Source: Scardovia wiggsiae F0424
GTDB taxonomy: Bacteria; Actinomycetota; Actinomycetes; Actinomycetales; Bifidobacteriaceae
Assembly (NCBI RefSeq): GCF_000269605.1
Contig: NZ_AKCI01000001.1
Span: 1 to 64,000 of the forward strand
Direction: 5' to 3'
Length of the DNA stretch: 64,000 nucleotides
Both the position numbers and the translations under genes were made by a program. The notes below the pieces were generated by a model. The model was not told the DNA's origin, did no database searches, and was given only the letters and a program-made list of their open reading frames with translations. This document shows, piece after piece, positions 36,388 through 47,146 of the stretch (within the stretch, counting starts at the first letter, position 1; every line of letters begins with the position of its first letter).

Positions 36388-36420
36388 AATCGAGACTTCT
36401 GATGAAGCCTCGATTTTTTT
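36388..36420 (+). terminator. Terminator after the LysR gene
   Basis: AAATCGAG and CTCGATTT (with an inner CTTC/GAAG extension) followed by T7. The oxidoreductase genes downstream therefore likely have their own promoter between about 36421 and 36478. Confidence 0.88.
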
Positions 36421-36478
36421 ATTATATAAGCAGGAACCACGGAATAAGCCGGTTTCAAAACTGCAAGGAGGATACAAA

Positions 36479-36928
36479 ATGAGTATTTTATTTATCAATG
36501 GAAGCCCGAACAAGAATGGGAACACCACCCGCATGGCAAACGCACTGATGAACGGAAAGGATTACCGGACGCTTCATTTGGTGGATTATAGACTGTACGG
36601 ATACGGGCAGAACTTTGCGGACGATCAGTTTGCTGAAATTCTGGAAGGTATGAAAGAGGCGGATACCGTTGTGATCGGTTCCCCTGTTTACTGGCACAGT
36701 ATGTGCGGTTTGATCAGAAACCTGATTGACCGCTTTTACGGTCCGGTGAGTCAGGGAGAACTGGGAGGAAGAAAATTTGTCTTTCTGTTTCAGGGCGCTG
36801 CCCCGGAAAAATGGATGCTGGAAAGGGCCGAGTACACTATGAACCGTTTTGCCCGGATGTACGGTATGGAGTATGTCGGCATGGCAACAAACGAGGCGGA
36901 AGCGAAAAAATTATCTGAAAAGATATGA
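36479..36928 (+). CDS. Flavodoxin-like NAD(P)H-dependent oxidoreductase
   Basis: 149 residues with a flavodoxin fold: FINGSPNKNGNTTRMANALM (about 5-24) is the FMN phosphate loop, VVIGSPVYWHSMCGLIRNLI (about 67-86) the second FMN loop. AAGGAGG precedes the ATG. Codon use and GC are Firmicutes-like. It probably reduces quinones or other electrophiles using FMN. First gene of the LysR-linked cluster after the terminator. Confidence 0.78.
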   Translation: MSILFINGSPNKNGNTTRMANALMNGKDYRTLHLVDYRLYGYGQNFADDQFAEILEGMKEADTVVIGSPVYWHSMCGLIRNLIDRFYGPVSQGELGGRKFVFLFQGAAPEKWMLERAEYTMNRFARMYGMEYVGMATNEAEAKKLSEKI

Positions 36929-36958
36929 TGCGCATCCTTTGCGAAAGGAGGTGGCAGA

Positions 36959-38011
36959 GTGAGAAACCTATTTCTGAGCATTTCGATTCTTTGCGTGCTC
37001 CTATGCCTTGCCGCGTGCAGTGCGAACGGGAATACGGACAATAGCCTTTCTGATGTGGAAAGCGTCGATGCAGCGCAGGAGCAGACACAGCCGCAGAGTG
37101 ACCGGGAGGAAACGTCATTGCAAGTAATACCTGTCAGTGAACCATATACAAAAGATACAAGAATATCCGAGGTAATGAATGATCCTGCTTTTGGGGATTA
37201 CGGCAGACTGATTTTCCCAGTAGACAGCGGCTATTACGGAGGCGACACGTTAGGCGGTTTAAGCCTTACCTGGTACAGCCACATAGATGCGGATAAAACA
37301 GTGGAAATTGCAAATTATCTCAAATCTCACGCCGAAGCCGGGGACACGATTTTCTATGACATTTACACGGAAGAAGAAAAGGCCGCAGATCCTGAAAAGG
37401 AGAATACAGGGCTGTTCTTCTTCAAAGGAACTCCCGGAGAAAGATTTGCCGTATGCAACGCAGGCGGTGGCTTTGCCTATGTGGCTGCCATGCACGACAG
37501 TTTTCCCCACGCTTTGGAATTATCGAAAAGAGGCTACAATGCCTTTGCCCTCATTTACCGTCCCGGTTGGGATACCGCCGTGGAGGACTTAGCAAGAGCC
37601 ATCAGCTTTATCTTTGAAAACGCAGAGGAATTGGAAATAGACACCGACTGTTACTCCCTTTGGGGCGGTTCCGCTGGTGGCCGGATGACGGCTTACCTTG
37701 CATCCTACGGCCCCGCAGCCTTTGGTGGGGACGAATTGCCAAGACCGGGAACCGCAGTCATTCAATATACCGGTCATAGCGAATATACGCAGAATGACCC
37801 GCCTACCTACAGTTGTGTGGGGGATCGTGATGGCATCGCAAGCTGGCGTACCATGCAGAACCGCCTGAATGCGATGTCTGCTCTTGGCATTGACACAGAG
37901 TTTCATGTGTATGAAGGGCTGGGGCATGGATTTGGACTTGGCACAGGAACAGTCGCTGAGGGATGGCTTGATGATGCGGTGGATTTTTGGGAAAAACAAA
38001 TGAACAAATAG
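36959..38011 (+). CDS. Secreted alpha/beta-hydrolase lipoprotein (esterase-like)
   Basis: 350 residues from a GTG start with AAAGGAGGTGG ahead. A lipoprotein signal (LSISILCVLLCLAACS) places the modified Cys near residue 19. The hydrolase shows the nucleophile elbow WGGSAGGRMTAYLAS (about 239-253, Ser in GGSAGG), an oxyanion-like NAGGGFAYVA (about 166-175), and the catalytic His in YEGLGHGFGLG near 324. The class is BD-FAE/esterase-like. It lies 30 bases after the flavodoxin gene. The natural substrate is unknown. Confidence 0.78.
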   Translation: MRNLFLSISILCVLLCLAACSANGNTDNSLSDVESVDAAQEQTQPQSDREETSLQVIPVSEPYTKDTRISEVMNDPAFGDYGRLIFPVDSGYYGGDTLGGLSLTWYSHIDADKTVEIANYLKSHAEAGDTIFYDIYTEEEKAADPEKENTGLFFFKGTPGERFAVCNAGGGFAYVAAMHDSFPHALELSKRGYNAFALIYRPGWDTAVEDLARAISFIFENAEELEIDTDCYSLWGGSAGGRMTAYLASYGPAAFGGDELPRPGTAVIQYTGHSEYTQNDPPTYSCVGDRDGIASWRTMQNRLNAMSALGIDTEFHVYEGLGHGFGLGTGTVAEGWLDDAVDFWEKQMNK

Positions 38012-38025
38012 GAGGATAACACAGA

Positions 38026-39178
38026 ATGAACAATTTTATCTTTGAAAACAAAACCAAAGTTTATTTCGGCAGAGGCTGTGCAAAAGAATACCTGACCTGT
38101 CTGCTGAAACAGTACGGAAACAACGTCATGCTCGCCTATGGCGGCGGCTCCATCAAGAAAAACGGTGTTTACACAGAGCTTATGGGCTATCTGAAAGCTG
38201 CTGAAAAAACGGTAACGGAATTTTCCGGTATCATGTCCAATCCAACTTATGCAAAGGTGCAGGAGGGCGCAAAGCTCGTCCGTGAAAAAGGGATTGATCC
38301 GATTCTTGCGGTAGGCGGCGGCTCGGTTATTGACTGCTGTAAGATTATCTCCGCACAGGCAAAAACGGACGAGGATATTTGGAAGATGGAATTTGAGCAT
38401 CATACCTATCCGTCCAGCTTTGTACCCATGATTGCCATTGTCACAGCATCCGGGACAGGTGCGGAAATGAATAACGGCGCTGTGATTACCAACGAAGATA
38501 AAGGCGGGGCTGTTGGGCGCACAGGCAGATATTGCCATGCTTGATCCCGCTTATACGATGTCCCTGCCTATGACTCAAGTAATCTCCGGGGCCTTTGATA
38601 CGCTCAGTCACTGCATGGAAACCTATTTCGGCAAGCCGGAAGAAAACAATCTGTCCGATGATATGAACGAAGCAATCATGCGGAGCGTTATCCGCAATAT
38701 GCGTGTCCTGCTGGATGACCCGCAGAATTACGAGGCCCGGAGCGAACTGATGTGGGCGTCTGCTATGGGAGAAAACAGCATTTTGAAGATTGGCAAAATT
38801 ACCGACTTCCAGGCACACCAGATTGAGCATCAGTTAGGGGCATACACCGACTGCAATCATGGCCGGGGACTTGCGGTGATTCATCCGGTTCTCTACCGGC
38901 ATATCTACAAAGAAGGACTGTCCCGCTTTGCCCGCTTTGCCGCCCATGTTTGGGATATTGATTCTTCCGGTAAATCAGAAACGGAAATGGCTCTGGCCGG
39001 TATCGACGCTTTGGCGGCCTTCATTAAGGAAATGGGACTGCCAACAACCTTCCGGGAGATGGGGATTACAGACACGCAGTGCTTCCAGGCAGTTGCGGAC
39101 AGTACGAACGTAACGGCAGGGTGCTGTAAAAAATTGTCGCACGAAGAAATCTATCAAATTCTGATGGAAGCATTTTGA
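38026..39178 (+). pseudogene. YqhD-like iron-containing alcohol dehydrogenase, frameshifted
   Basis: Two overlapping frames, 38026-38544 and 38513-39178, together give a complete group III alcohol/aldehyde reductase. N-terminal part: FENKTKVYFGRG, LAYGGGSIKKNGVY and LAVGGGSVIDCCK (NADPH site). C-terminal part: FDTLSHCMETYF and HQIEHQLGAYTDCNHGRGLA, which hold the metal ligands. Removing one G from the run GGGG at 38506-38509 restores KGGLLGAQADIAMLDP, the expected family sequence. The lesion is thus a single-base insertion, either real decay or an assembly error. E. coli YqhD detoxifies short aldehydes with NADPH. Confidence 0.85.
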
Positions 39179-39202
39179 GAGAAATAATAGGAGGAATCTA
39201 CT

Positions 39203-39952
39203 GTGAAAAAACTAACCGCATTGATTATGAGCTTGCTGATGATGTTCAGCCTGGCCGCTTGCAACAGCGGTGAAACTAACACTTCTGTTCCTTCTGAGAC
39301 AGAATCCGCTGAGCCAGAAAGTGTCCAAACTTCCGAACCGGAAAGTACACCATCATCTGAGCCAGAAAACGAAACTGCTGGGGGCTCCGGCAGCAATACG
39401 CTGGTCGTTTACTTTTCCATGCCGGAAACAACAAATCCAGATGAAAGCAGCATGACAGAAGAAGAACGCAACAGTACCGTTATTATTGACGGTGAGGTGT
39501 TAGGAAATACACAGTATGTGGCCTATGTTATACAAGAGAATACCGGAGCCGATCTGTTCCGTATCGAGCCGGAGGTTCCTTATCCAACAGACCATGACAC
39601 GCTGGTAGATCAGGCAGCGGAAGAACAGGACAACGGAGCCCGCCCTGCAATTAAAGATACGATTGAAAACTTCGACCAGTACGATACGATTTTTGTCGGC
39701 TACCCTAACTGGTGGAGTGACATGCCGATGATTCTTTACACGTTCTTTGATACTTATGATTTTTCGGGCAAAACCATCATCCCGTTTAATACCAACGGCG
39801 GTAGCGGTTTCTCGAATACAATCAGCATGATTGCAGAGTTGGAACCGGATGCGAGCATATATGAGGATGGTTTTACCGTATCCAGAAATAATGTGCAGGA
39901 GGCAGAGCCGGACATTCTGGCATGGCTGAATGAGCTGGGATATAGTAATTAA
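39203..39952 (+). CDS. Flavodoxin-domain lipoprotein
   Basis: 249 residues. Signal peptide with lipobox LMMFSLAACNS (Cys near residue 20), a Ser/Glu/Pro-rich spacer (about 21-66), then a flavodoxin domain: TLVVYFSMPETTN (about 69-81), IFVGYPNWWSDMPMILYTFF (about 168-187) and FNTNGGSGFSNTIS. It is anchored outside the membrane, so it probably passes electrons to extracellular or membrane acceptors. Ribosome site GGAGGAA ahead of ATG. The same family recurs in Lachnospiraceae-type oxidoreductase clusters; that origin is inference. Confidence 0.78.
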   Translation: MKKLTALIMSLLMMFSLAACNSGETNTSVPSETESAEPESVQTSEPESTPSSEPENETAGGSGSNTLVVYFSMPETTNPDESSMTEEERNSTVIIDGEVLGNTQYVAYVIQENTGADLFRIEPEVPYPTDHDTLVDQAAEEQDNGARPAIKDTIENFDQYDTIFVGYPNWWSDMPMILYTFFDTYDFSGKTIIPFNTNGGSGFSNTISMIAELEPDASIYEDGFTVSRNNVQEAEPDILAWLNELGYSN

Positions 39953-40013
39953 AAAACTTTATGCAGGCCGCAGCTAGGCGATGGCTGTGGCCTATACATT
40001 CAGGAGGTAACAC

Positions 40014-40792
40014 ATGAAAAGGTTAGAAAACAAAGTTGCTTTGATTACCGGTGGCAGCTCAGGAATCGGTTTTGAATCTGCCTGCAAAATGGTAGAGCAA
40101 GGTGCCGTTGTATATATCACAGGTCGCCGGGAACAGGCATTGCAAAAAGCTGTGCAGCAACTTGGGAGCAACGCTCATTATGTATGTGCCGATGTAGCTG
40201 CGATGTAGCTGTGAAACAAGATATGCTGCGTGTTTGCGAGGTTATTCAAAGCAAAGAAAAGAAACTGGATGTTCTTTTTGCAAATGCAGGAATTGGCAGA
40301 TACATGAAGCTGGAAGAACTTACGGAGGAAGAAATTGACCGTACTTTTGATACGAATGTAAAGGGAACCATTTTTACAGTACAGACAATGCTTCCTATTT
40401 TATCAGAAGGAGCTTCGATTATTTTGAATACATCCATTACTGCTGAACTTGGTCTGCCTGATTTTTCTCTGTATGCTGCCTCTAAGGCTGCGGTACGTTT
40501 CTTTATCCATAGTTGGACGACAGATTTGAAAAGCCGACATATCCGGGTAAATGCTATAAGCCCTGGTGTAATTTCAACTGCCGCCGCTACTGGAGAATTG
40601 GGGAGAACAGTTCAGGAAGAACAAGAACTTCAGAAATGGCGCAAGTCACTTACTCCTGTTAGCAGAATGGGAAGTGTAGAGGATATAGCAAATGCTGTGA
40701 TTTTTCTCGCTTCTGATGAGAGTAGTTTTGTGACGGGAGTAGAGTTGACCGTGGATGGTGGGATGAGCGCAGTATTTGCTAACCGGCTTTAA
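40014..40792 (+). pseudogene. SDR-family oxidoreductase disrupted by an 11-bp duplication
   Basis: The 5' part (40014-40208) has TGGSSGIGFESA and ends CADVAAM. The 3' part continues VKQDMLRVCEV, with FANAGIG, YAASKAAVRFF and the C-terminal ELTVDGGMS. At the break, CGATGTAGCTG occurs twice in tandem (40190-40200 and 40201-40211). Removing one copy joins the frames as YVCADVAVKQDM with no other change. The duplication also creates an in-frame TAG. So this is a recent replication-slippage lesion in an otherwise intact 255-residue classical SDR. Confidence 0.9.
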
Positions 40793-40942
40793 CAGAGATT
40801 GTAGTTGTAACCTATGAGTATAAACTGGACAACCAAACGAGACTTCTGTAACTAGAAGTTCCATATTATGATAAAAGCATAAAGTAGCTTCTATCAAACA
40901 AAATTTTCAGTCTTAATAGAATAGAAAGGAAGATTTATCGTT

Positions 40943-42801
<1,859 letters not shown>

Positions 42802-42819
42802 AATGGAGGAAACAAGGCT

Positions 42820-42969
42820 GTGAAAGTATTACTTGTAAACGGTAGTCCTCATCAGAAAGGATGTACTTATACTGCACTGTGCGAGGTATCGGATGCGCTA
42901 AATAATAACGGTGTGGACACGGATGTATTCTGGATTGGAAAAAAGGCGCTGTCCGGCTGTATCGCGGCT
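42820..42969 (+). pseudogene. Truncated NAD(P)H oxidoreductase (flavodoxin-like), 5' fragment
   Basis: From GTG 42820 (GGAGGA ahead), about 50 residues match the N-terminus of a flavodoxin-like reductase: LLVNGSPHQKGCTYTAL, then VFWIGKKALSGCIAA. The similarity stops where the IS1249-like element begins (about 42967); the frame then runs 26 codons into the IS. The rest of the gene is absent from the other side of the IS, so sequence was deleted, not merely interrupted. Confidence 0.82.
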
Positions 42970-44302
42970 TATAGGTATGGGTGTGTTGCTGGTTGGTTAG
43001 TAGGTTTCGTGCCTGGGTGTGCCGTGATGGAATTCTGTGTGGGCTAGTGCGTTTCCCCATCCCGGGATGGTTGCTTTCCATTGTTGGTATTCGTTGATGT
43101 GCCGGTAAAGTTGCGTGGTGTCGGTGTCTGTGGGCATGGTGGGTAAGTATTCTTGAGGGTTTTGGGTTGCTGTGGAATGTGTGTAACAGTACCAGAAAAT
43201 TGTTTTGATGTGCCGGTTAAGTTTCATTCCTCTATGCGCGCGTAGCAGGGCTCTTAACTGGGTGTTGACACCGCCTTCTATCTGGTTATTTGTTACGATG
43301 ACGTGATTCTTATACGTGTAGTAATACTTGTTATGCAGGTTGGTGAATAACTGGTTTTGTTGAATGAGCGTGTTGATGCTCCTGGCTGCTTTGGCAAGAC
43401 ACGCGTGCGTGTCTTGCCAGCGGGTATCGATGAGAGTTTTCTCATCGAGTCAGTCATGCCATGTCTCATACCATAGGGCATACATGTGTACCCATTGCCG
43501 TGCATGGTCAAGAGTTTTTACTTTCAATAGGCTTGTTCCTATACGAAGGAGTTGTTTACCGGGTAGTAGACGCGGGTGCAGAGTTGTTGCTGTGCGTATG
43601 GTCATGTATATGTGGAACAGGCAGCGTTGAATTTTCGTGTTAGGCCACGTGTTTTTACAGGCTTTTCTAAAGCCACTTCCTCCATCAGAAACGGCTATCG
43701 TGGGAGCTGCTATCCGTGATAGGAGTGCTGTGTATGCGGCTGTGGTCTGGCTTCTAGCCACGTACCAGCCAATAATATGCGTGGTCGTGCACGCGATTAA
43801 TACCACGATTTTACGAGTGATGTAAATACCGTCAATGAATACAATATCGTAGGATTCATTGACTAAGGGTGGCAGCGGCCAATACTGCCAGAAACGGCGT
43901 GTTTTTTCTCTGAGAGTTCTTCCTGCTATCGTGTAGTCGTTTTGGCTATGCGTGTGGGTGACATAGTCCAGGAATAAGGCAAAATCTTTGAATGTTGAAT
44001 CATACTCGTGTGTGAAACTCGTTTTACAGTTTTTGCAGTATTAGCGTTGTTTACCGCTACTGGTTGTCCCGTTCTTTTTAATATTCGTACTCTGGCAAGT
44101 AACACAGACTATGGTTTTCATACCACCTAGCATGCATGGTTTTTAAACAGGGTTACACCCCGCGCAATCACGAGGGGTACACGTGTTTCTAGCAACACTT
44201 TCATGCCTATACGTAAAAAAGAACAAGAAATTTAAAACACAGTCGACCCCAATAAACACAAGGAATAAAAACTAAAACAGCAACACACCCATACCTATAC
44301 GC
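42967..44302 (-). mobile_element. IS1249-like (IS256-related) insertion sequence, degenerate
   Basis: A perfect 22-bp terminal inverted repeat: left 42970-42991 (TATAGGTATGGGTGTGTTGC...), right 44278-44299; the outer GGC may extend it. The transposase is on the minus strand. No target duplication is seen: the left flank is a truncated gene and the right flank is the 60-bp ISL3 end, which points to a deletion next to the element. Confidence 0.85.
42997..44121 (-). pseudogene. IS1249-like transposase with two nonsense codons
   Basis: A single reading frame of 375 codons on the minus strand, broken by TAA at 44041-44043 and TGA at 43450-43452 with no frameshift. It contains a zinc-finger-like N-terminus (CVTCQ followed after the first stop by YCKNCKTSFTHEYDSTF), FIDGIYITRK, SDGGSGFRKACKNTWPNTKI, then QRCLFHIY, and a C-terminal NQIEGGVNTQLRALLRAHRG. 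The pattern matches actinobacterial IS1249-type mutator-like transposases. Inactive unless suppressed. Confidence 0.82.
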
Positions 44303-44362
44303 CCAATTTGGTCCTCTCCAGGTTGTAACTTTTTATCAACCCACTACAGTTGACAAAGAGCC
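44303..44362 (+). repeat. ISL3 right-end remnant, copy B of a 60-bp direct repeat
   Basis: Identical over all 60 bases to 35351-35410, including the terminal inverted repeat ending AAAGAGCC. It abuts the IS1249-like right end. It is the only trace of a second ISL3 copy on this side, so the oxidoreductase cluster was once between two same-orientation ISL3 copies. Confidence 0.92.
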
Positions 44363-44398
44363 CAAAAGAGGCTGGAGTTCCAACCTTTATTTTAAATA

Positions 44399-45187
44399 TC
44401 AGCGTGAAATAAAGCGTTGAAGAATGCGTTCCATAGCTGAATTTGGAAGCAGCTTGGTTAATCGGATAATAAAGCGATAGCCTCTTCCAGGATAATAAGA
44501 CGATTTATTACGCTTCAGAGCTGCAAGCGATTCTTTTGCACACTGCTGAGGCGTGATTTCAACCTTTTTCAATGGATTATGCGTCGCAAAATCTTGAGAG
44601 GAAGACGAACTGCTGCTGTTCCCGAAATTCGTAGCAACAGGTCCCGGTTGAATCTCTGTTATATGGACACCAGTCCCTTTTAAATCAATCCGAAGACCTC
44701 TGACCAGCCCATGGATGAGATTTTTGCTGGCGGAGTAATGAACCAGACTGGGCATGGGATGTGTTGCCGCTCCTGCTCCGATAAACAGAATATTTCCCTT
44801 GTTTTTGATGATGGCTTTTAAAAATGCCTGAGTCAGCAGGGTCGGCGCCATCGCATTGGTCACCACAGCCTTTTCGACAGTCTCAAGAGGCAGACTGTCA
44901 GCCAATCCGCTCACTCCGTAGCCGACATTGTTTACCAGGCTATCAATATCGAGATTTAAATCTTCAATCTGCTCAATGCAGCGGCGGATGCCCTCAATCG
45001 TTGATAAATCAGCACTGATTAGGGAAATCTTTAAATTCGGATTCATTGTTATCAGTACTTCTTTAGCCTGAATCAGCCTTGTCAAATTTCGTGCTACAAG
45101 GACAATATGATCGGCATCTTTTGCCAATAATTTTGCAATTTCCAGTCCTATTCCAGAGCTTCCCCCTGTGACAATAACATTTTTCAT
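44399..45187 (-). CDS. SDR-family oxidoreductase (DltE-like)
   Basis: 262 residues, low-GC and Firmicutes-like. TGGSSGIGLEIAKLL (about 7-21), NNVGYGVSG in place of the usual NNAG, catalytic YSASK (about 149-153), and a PGPVATNFG block followed by a Ser-rich loop (seven Ser in a row). AAGGGTGA lies upstream of the ATG. It is reverse to the rest of the cluster, next to the right direct repeat. Substrate unknown; intact by sequence. Confidence 0.8.
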   Translation of the reverse strand: MKNVIVTGGSSGIGLEIAKLLAKDADHIVLVARNLTRLIQAKEVLITMNPNLKISLISADLSTIEGIRRCIEQIEDLNLDIDSLVNNVGYGVSGLADSLPLETVEKAVVTNAMAPTLLTQAFLKAIIKNKGNILFIGAGAATHPMPSLVHYSASKNLIHGLVRGLRIDLKGTGVHITEIQPGPVATNFGNSSSSSSSQDFATHNPLKKVEITPQQCAKESLAALKRNKSSYYPGRGYRFIIRLTKLLPNSAMERILQRFISR

Positions 45188-45356
45188 CTATCTGCTCACC
45201 CTTGCCTGTTTCTAACCTGTTCACTACTATACTCTTAAGCAGCAGCTTCATCAAGTCAAAACATTTGGCTCTATAATTTCTGATATTTGCGGCCCGAAAC
45301 TTGCGGCCTGAAGCTTCAGATGGTCCGGCGTCCGTTTTTATCCCAATCCGGCTGTA

Positions 45357-46238
45357 TCAGCTGTATGAGAAGGTATAGGGGTCATGCCCGGCCCGCTGCG
45401 GTGAATCAAGGGAATCGATCGCCTTGTGTTCGTCAGGGGTAAGTGCGAAATCAAACAGGCTGAGATTCTCTGCCATGCGTGCACGGTGCGTGGTTTTGGG
45501 GATTATAACCGTCCTGTTTTCAATATGCCAGCGGAGGATCACCTGCGCCTCGGTTTTATGATGGGCCTTGGCAATCTTCCTGATAATGCCGCCCCCTGCT
45601 GTGAGGTCAGCTCCGCGCGCCATAGGGGAGTACGCCTGGACTGCGATACCGTGACGGGTACAGTATTCCACCGTCTGCCGCTGCTGCCACGTGGGATGCA
45701 GCTCAATCTGGTTGATAACAGGATATTCGCCGACTTCGCCATAAAGCCTGTCGAGATGCTCAGGCATGAAATTGCATACGCCGATACTCTTTACCAGCCC
45801 CTGGCTGCGCAGCTGCGCCATAGCCCGCCAGGTATCCCCGCTGCGCCAGTTGAAAGGCGTTGGCCAGTGGATCATATACATATCCACGTAGTCCAGCCCA
45901 AGGCTTTCCAGCTGCGCATCGAAAGCCCTGAGTGTCTGGTCGTAACCCTGCTGGGAATCGCGTACTTTAGTCGTTACCCATAATGATTCCCGCGGCTTTC
46001 CGGCGGCGAAACCTGCGCAGCGTATCCCGTCCCCAGTCCCTGCCTCGTTCCCATAGCCTGCAGCAGTATCAATATGGCGGTATCCGGATTCCAGCGCAGC
46101 CCTGACCACTGCTGATACGTCACCGTTGCCGATACGGAGGACGCCAAGGCCGATCTGCGGGATACGGCTTCCGTCAGATAATGTGATCCGAGGTACAGCA
46201 GTTTCAGGGGAAACGCCCCTGTCTAAAGGTTCAGGCAT
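45357..46238 (-). CDS. Aldo/keto reductase (DkgA-type), native
   Basis: 293 residues with high-GC codon use like the resident genes. Tetrad: HIDTAAGYGNE (about 46-56), WVTTKVRD (about 80-87) and MYMIHWPTP (about 116-124). The NADPH loop is IIPKTTHRARMAENL. Predicted to reduce small dicarbonyls or 2,5-diketo-D-gluconate. It is the first native gene right of the island, convergent with asd in the ancestral order if the island is removed. Confidence 0.88.
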   Translation of the reverse strand: MPEPLDRGVSPETAVPRITLSDGSRIPQIGLGVLRIGNGDVSAVVRAALESGYRHIDTAAGYGNEAGTGDGIRCAGFAAGKPRESLWVTTKVRDSQQGYDQTLRAFDAQLESLGLDYVDMYMIHWPTPFNWRSGDTWRAMAQLRSQGLVKSIGVCNFMPEHLDRLYGEVGEYPVINQIELHPTWQQRQTVEYCTRHGIAVQAYSPMARGADLTAGGGIIRKIAKAHHKTEAQVILRWHIENRTVIIPKTTHRARMAENLSLFDFALTPDEHKAIDSLDSPQRAGHDPYTFSYS

Positions 46239-46394
46239 ACTGCCACACTACATCACGGATCAGAGAATAACAGCATTCCGCGGTGCTGCATGGCAGAAGC
46301 ATTCCAATACCTTCAGGCCTGTATATGCCCCCGCTGTCAGGACCGCCTGGATACCTGCACGGGATGTTTACATAGTGTGTGCCATACTGGGAAC

Positions 46395-47030
46395 ATGACG
46401 CAGTCTTCTCAGGAATTGGTTCAGCAGCTTGACCGTATCGTTGCTTTAGGGTATCCCGATGTTGCCGATATGTCAGATGGGGCTTTCCGTGCGCTTGCAG
46501 AACCGCTTGTCAAAGTGCTTGAGAGGGTAGAGCTTGGAAGAGATATACTGCTTGTCCCTACCCGCGAGCTTGTTTCCCCCGAATCCCTTATTGCGCGGAC
46601 AAGCATCCAGCGCAGGGCCGGCTTCACAACGATGCCGCCGCGTGACGTACTGGGGTTCCTGCCCCAGGAAGGGTTCGAACCGCCGGAGGGGCCGTTTTAT
46701 CTGGTTGTAGAACCGCATACCGGCACTGCTTATACTAACCGCGAACCGGATGTAGCACGGCGCCTCATCGATTCCGACAACCGCCTTCCCCTTACCCTTG
46801 AAGAAGGGCTTGCAATTGCTACCCAGCATCCTGACTGGCTGCATGATAAAAATGGTTTCAACCTGCTGGGATCCCGCAGCGCTGATGGCAGATATCCCAG
46901 CATATGGATGAGCCAGAATGCCCCGCGGTTGGGGGCAGTCTGGCCCAACAGCCGCCACTCCTGGCTGGGCAATGCTTATTGCACCGGCCGCCGTGGCGTG
47001 TCATTATTCACGAATCCTGTGAATAGATGA
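46395..47030 (+). CDS. DUF5701-like conserved hypothetical protein
   Basis: 211 residues from ATG 46395; the frame is open upstream, but Cys-rich text there is not conserved-looking. No membrane segment. Notable blocks: SIQRRAGFTTMPPRDVLGFL, FYLVVEPHTGTAYTNREPDV, and a Trp-rich C-terminus (WPNSRHSWLGNAYCTGRRGV). This resembles the actinobacterial DUF5701 family; no biochemical role is known to me. Monocistronic. Confidence 0.65.
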   Translation: MTQSSQELVQQLDRIVALGYPDVADMSDGAFRALAEPLVKVLERVELGRDILLVPTRELVSPESLIARTSIQRRAGFTTMPPRDVLGFLPQEGFEPPEGPFYLVVEPHTGTAYTNREPDVARRLIDSDNRLPLTLEEGLAIATQHPDWLHDKNGFNLLGSRSADGRYPSIWMSQNAPRLGAVWPNSRHSWLGNAYCTGRRGVSLFTNPVNR

Positions 47031-47091
47031 AATAGATAATAAATATTTAAATTGATGCGTATAGTTTTACTTGTAATTCTTCCGGTTCAGA

Positions 47092-47120
47092 CTGTGCGGC
47101 CGCTCTGTACGGCCGCACAG
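47092..47120. terminator. GC-rich inverted repeat between convergent genes
   Basis: CTGTGCGGCCG (47092-47102) and CGGCCGCACAG (47110-47120), a perfect 11-bp stem with a 7-base loop, in the 116-base gap between two convergent genes. There is no U-run, so a bidirectional or rho-assisted terminator is the likeliest role. Confidence 0.55.
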
Positions 47121-47146
47121 ATCATATCAGGACCGTGCCGGGGATT

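Noticed and set aside
43450-43452. TGA in the IS1249-like transposase as a recoded Trp or selenocysteine codon
   Set aside because: TGA is a normal stop in many genes here, no SECIS-like element was recognised, and the same frame has a second nonsense codon (TAA).
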